A DNA stretch of 64,000 nucleotides from JAZRYE01 sp045600585 (GTDB lineage Bacteria; Bacillota_I; Bacilli_A; RFN20; CAG-826): NCBI GenBank assembly GCA_045600585.1, contig JAZRYE010000033.1:1-64000 (forward strand). Direction: 5' to 3'. The notes under the pieces were generated by a model, which was not told the DNA's origin, did no database searches, and worked only from the letters and a program-made list of their open reading frames with translations. Within the stretch, counting starts at the first letter, position 1; each line of letters begins with the position of its first letter. Below, piece after piece: positions 61,384 through 64,000 of the stretch. A program made the position numbers and the translations under genes.

Positions 61384-64000
61384 TTATTTATCTTCTTTTT
61401 TCTTTAATAAAATTAATGTTAAACCAAGAACAGAAACACTAGTTAGAACAGCAGTTGCTCCAATAATAGAACCGCCACATCCTTTTTTGTCTTCTTTTTC
61501 TTGATTACTACCACCTCTAATTTTTTCAATAGCAGCAACAGCGTTCTTATATGTATCAACAATACTTCTAACTTGTTCTTTAGAAGTTGCAGTTTCAACA
61601 TCAGCCAAAGCTCTTGTTGTTAAAGAATTAATTTGTTCGACGTTTTCGTCAGTATAAGCATCGAGATCAAGTTCTCCATAGAAATTTTGAATTTCTCTTT
61701 TTGCATCTAGCTTGCATTCAACTAATTCTTCTTCTAATAATTGAGCATCAGTTTTAACTAAGTTAATTGCTTGTTTTGCTCGTAAAACAATTAAGTCAAC
61801 TTCGTCGGTTGATTTTGAAACTCTAATATCAGCAATTGTTTGTTCTTTAATAGAAGCAATTTCTTCTTTTTGAGCATCGCGATAATTGCTTAACTCACTA
61901 TTCTTGTAATTTTTAATTTCTTTAATTGCATCATTTTTATAAGCTTGAAGAATAGTTACAATAGCATCGATTGCTTGTTTAGCATTTGCTAAAGCATCAG
62001 CAACTTCTTCAGCACTTGTAGCAGCGTTAATAGCGGCAATACCACTCGCTAAAGCAGCGTCTAATTGAGCCTTACCAGCATCATCATATAAAGCTGGGTT
62101 ACTATAATTCTGTAACTCGAAAATTGCATCAACTTTAATTTCCTCTAATGTAGCAAAATATTCATATCCATTACTATGATAAATAAATGTTGTATCCATA
62201 ATAGAGAATAATAATTTTTTAGATTGATCAGAATCATATCTAGCAAATACACCAGAAAGAACAATTTCATCATTCTCATTAATAGAAGGAATATTATTAG
62301 TTTCTAAATTCAAACAATATTCTGTTTCTGAAAGTTTCGCTAAAGCAAATTTTGAAGGTTTTGCAACTTCAACGCCATTGACTTTAATGCATGATTTAGA
62401 GGTTGGATAATAAGTTATTTCTCCACTTGCATCAAATGGCAAATCATTTTCAGGTAAAGTTAAATAAATCTTTCTATTTGTAGAAGATGTTTGACTTAAT
62501 TTTGCTCTTCCGACATTAATAGCGTTATTTGAACATGTTGTTCCTTCTCCGTAGTTAGAAATAGTAGTTTTAACACCTTCAGCAACAAAACTATCAGCAA
62601 AACAAATTCTAGGATTAACGGCAAAGTCGATTGAATCAGTAAATACGTTACAAACAATATTTCCATCAACTTTGATAAATAACCAAGTTCTATCAAATTG
62701 TTTTAGATCGATTGCACCAATTTGAACAATGTGTTCGACATTTGGTGTTAAAACAGAGCCAGCAATAGAAACTTGGGATATTTTACTATCGGAATAGAAT
62801 CTATCAATAGAAACATCACCATTTTCTCTACCGATATTAAATCTATATCCGAAATAAGATTCACCTCTTAATCTAATGAAGGCAGTACTTCCATATTTAC
62901 CACCCTTTAAAGAATTTGATAGGTATTTAAATTGGAAAATAACATTGCCGTTAGTATTACCTTCACTAGCAGCAAATGTATTAAATGTATCGTGATTACC
63001 AACACTGTAAAATCCATCACCATCTTCAGCAAATTCCATTGTGTCATGGTTAATATCTTCTAATGATGCGATATCATAACTCTCTAAATGAGCTTCAAAT
63101 CCATCAACTTGATCAATGACATCTTTTTCCCAATCAGTGCGTTTAGATGGGACTTCATCAATTGCTCTCTTTGCATTTTCTAATAATGTCAAAACAACAT
63201 TTTTATTAGTTGTTTCATTAATTGCGTTAATTGCATTATCAATAATGCTTGTAATAATTGCTTGATTAGATTCGGTATAATCTTCTAAAGAAACATAATT
63301 TCTTAAAACAGTAATTGTCTCTTCTTTTAATATTCTTAATTTTTCTTGGACAATGTCATCGTTTGGAGCAATTTCTTCAACAGCAACTTTACCATTTGCA
63401 TAAGCAACATATGCTTTAGCTAATGTAGGTGCATTAGTAATAGCGGATTTTGTACTTTCAATCGCGGCTTCTAAGTCAACAAGTCTATCGCTGTCATAAT
63501 CATCAAAATCAATATCATAATCAACTAAATTAGATAAATAACTACGAGGATTAGCAATTTGTGTGTAGTTTAATCCGTCAAAGACTAATCCCATTTCTGG
63601 AATTCTATAAGCGGTTGTTCTACCATTTGCATAATTACTAAAAACACCTTCTAGAGAAATAAAGCTATCTTTAGTAGGAACAATATCGTGGTCAGAAAAT
63701 ATTGTGTAATATTCACTTTCGGAAGTTTTAACAATAGCATCTCTTCCATATGTATGGTAACCAACACCATTAATAGCAATATTATCTTTATCTAATGCAT
63801 AAAATCTAGTATTCCAGTCATCACTAAATGGCATAGAGTTATTCTCGAGTGAGAAATAAAATCCTTTAATGCCATTAGAACGATCGTAAACTGGAGTATC
63901 AATAATATTTATTACATTTTTATAATCATCATTTGTAGATTCAAAATGTTGAGTTGCACCATTACCAGTAGGACATACATACATACCAACTCTTGGAGCA
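61384..64000 (-). CDS. Surface-anchored helical-repeat protein, N-terminus outside window
   Basis: The open frame runs to the window edge (residues APRVG precede the first Met at 63984), so the start is missing. The visible roughly 870 residues contain repeated helical modules of 60-70 residues (around 160-270 and 640-830; AINAATSAEEVADALANAKQ, ISTNPxx-like FIVAR pattern). Two beta-sandwich domains, probably LamG/DUF1080-like, lie at about 310-480 and 490-620. The end is GCGGSIIGATAVLTSVSVLGLTL and a KKKEDK tail, a membrane helix with a cysteine/glycine motif typical of this group's surface proteins. It is 11 bases upstream of the sugar-binding lipoprotein, so it belongs to that operon. Confidence 0.72.
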   Translation of the reverse strand, partial: APRVGMYVCPTGNGATQHFESTNDDYKNVINIIDTPVYDRSNGIKGFYFSLENNSMPFSDDWNTRFYALDKDNIAINGVGYHTYGRDAIVKTSESEYYTIFSDHDIVPTKDSFISLEGVFSNYANGRTTAYRIPEMGLVFDGLNYTQIANPRSYLSNLVDYDIDFDDYDSDRLVDLEAAIESTKSAITNAPTLAKAYVAYANGKVAVEEIAPNDDIVQEKLRILKEETITVLRNYVSLEDYTESNQAIITSIIDNAINAINETTNKNVVLTLLENAKRAIDEVPSKRTDWEKDVIDQVDGFEAHLESYDIASLEDINHDTMEFAEDGDGFYSVGNHDTFNTFAASEGNTNGNVIFQFKYLSNSLKGGKYGSTAFIRLRGESYFGYRFNIGRENGDVSIDRFYSDSKISQVSIAGSVLTPNVEHIVQIGAIDLKQFDRTWLFIKVDGNIVCNVFTDSIDFAVNPRICFADSFVAEGVKTTISNYGEGTTCSNNAINVGRAKLSQTSSTNRKIYLTLPENDLPFDASGEITYYPTSKSCIKVNGVEVAKPSKFALAKLSETEYCLNLETNNIPSINENDEIVLSGVFARYDSDQSKKLLFSIMDTTFIYHSNGYEYFATLEEIKVDAIFELQNYSNPALYDDAGKAQLDAALASGIAAINAATSAEEVADALANAKQAIDAIVTILQAYKNDAIKEIKNYKNSELSNYRDAQKEEIASIKEQTIADIRVSKSTDEVDLIVLRAKQAINLVKTDAQLLEEELVECKLDAKREIQNFYGELDLDAYTDENVEQINSLTTRALADVETATSKEQVRSIVDTYKNAVAAIEKIRGGSNQEKEDKKGCGGSIIGATAVLTSVSVLGLTLILLKKKEDK

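Noticed and set aside
1..64000. CRISPR array
   Set aside because: I found no regularly spaced short direct repeats and no cas-like genes.

Overview
The window is low-GC, gene-dense bacterial DNA with Firmicutes-type signals. Ribosome binding sites are AGGAG-like, two aminoacyl-tRNA synthetase genes (tyrS, trpS) carry T-box leaders, and the gene content includes RNase J, YlbF, Spx, a type 3 ProRS and a UmuC-like polymerase paired with a YolD-like protein. TGA is a normal stop (glpK ends with it), so the mycoplasma code is excluded. The mix suggests an uncultured host-associated member of the Bacilli (Erysipelotrichales/RF39-like); that is inference, not read from a marker gene.

Layout. 1-180: the left end of an IS200-type insertion sequence running off the window. 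210-5921: a DUF5677 protein, a large secreted repeat protein, a membrane protein and a divergent XRE regulator with membrane segments. 5967-9913: a tight operon yigZ-like, mrp, pepP-like, glpK on the minus strand. 10003-12049: CPBP protease, TraX-like membrane protein and thioredoxin. 12098-12171: tRNA-Gly(TCC), the attachment site of a 9.8 kb integrated element (about 12153-21947) bounded by a 19-bp direct repeat. The element has a tyrosine integrase, a repressor/Cro-like divergent pair, a small HTH protein, a YqaJ-type exonuclease, broken reading frames, and a 1979-residue phage 'polyvalent' protein with an HEFVH zincin motif. No capsid, portal, terminase or tail genes are present, so it reads as a deleted prophage or phage satellite.

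22006-36207: rdgB, two hypothetical genes, a lipid-related minus-strand cluster (PlsC-like acyltransferase, an LRAT-phosphopantetheinyl transferase fusion, a CmpB-like membrane protein), tyrS with its T-box, a zinc-ribbon acyltransferase, an HI0933-like flavoprotein, a lipoprotein tyrosine phosphatase, tRNA-Ser(GCT), proS, a degenerate GGDEF-EAL membrane protein and tRNA-Ser(CGA). 36311-46170: mostly core genes (yitT-like, membrane-anchored thioredoxin-fold protein, pgeF, coaD, rsmD, ylbF, def, rnj, maf, an EIIB-like protein lacking the catalytic cysteine, CYTH, spx-like, trpS with T-box).

46229-64000: surface and carbohydrate functions. A secreted SGNH hydrolase with three C-terminal repeats, a 49-residue lipoprotein, a umuC/yolD pair, a 600-bp gene-poor stretch, and a long minus-strand operon follow. 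That operon has a cell-wall/membrane-anchored helical-repeat protein (cut by the window end), a sugar-binding lipoprotein, two MalF/MalG-type permeases, an Ig-domain lipoprotein, a DUF4838 lipoprotein and a BIG2 lipoprotein. It lacks an ATPase gene, so the transporter probably uses a shared ATPase encoded elsewhere.
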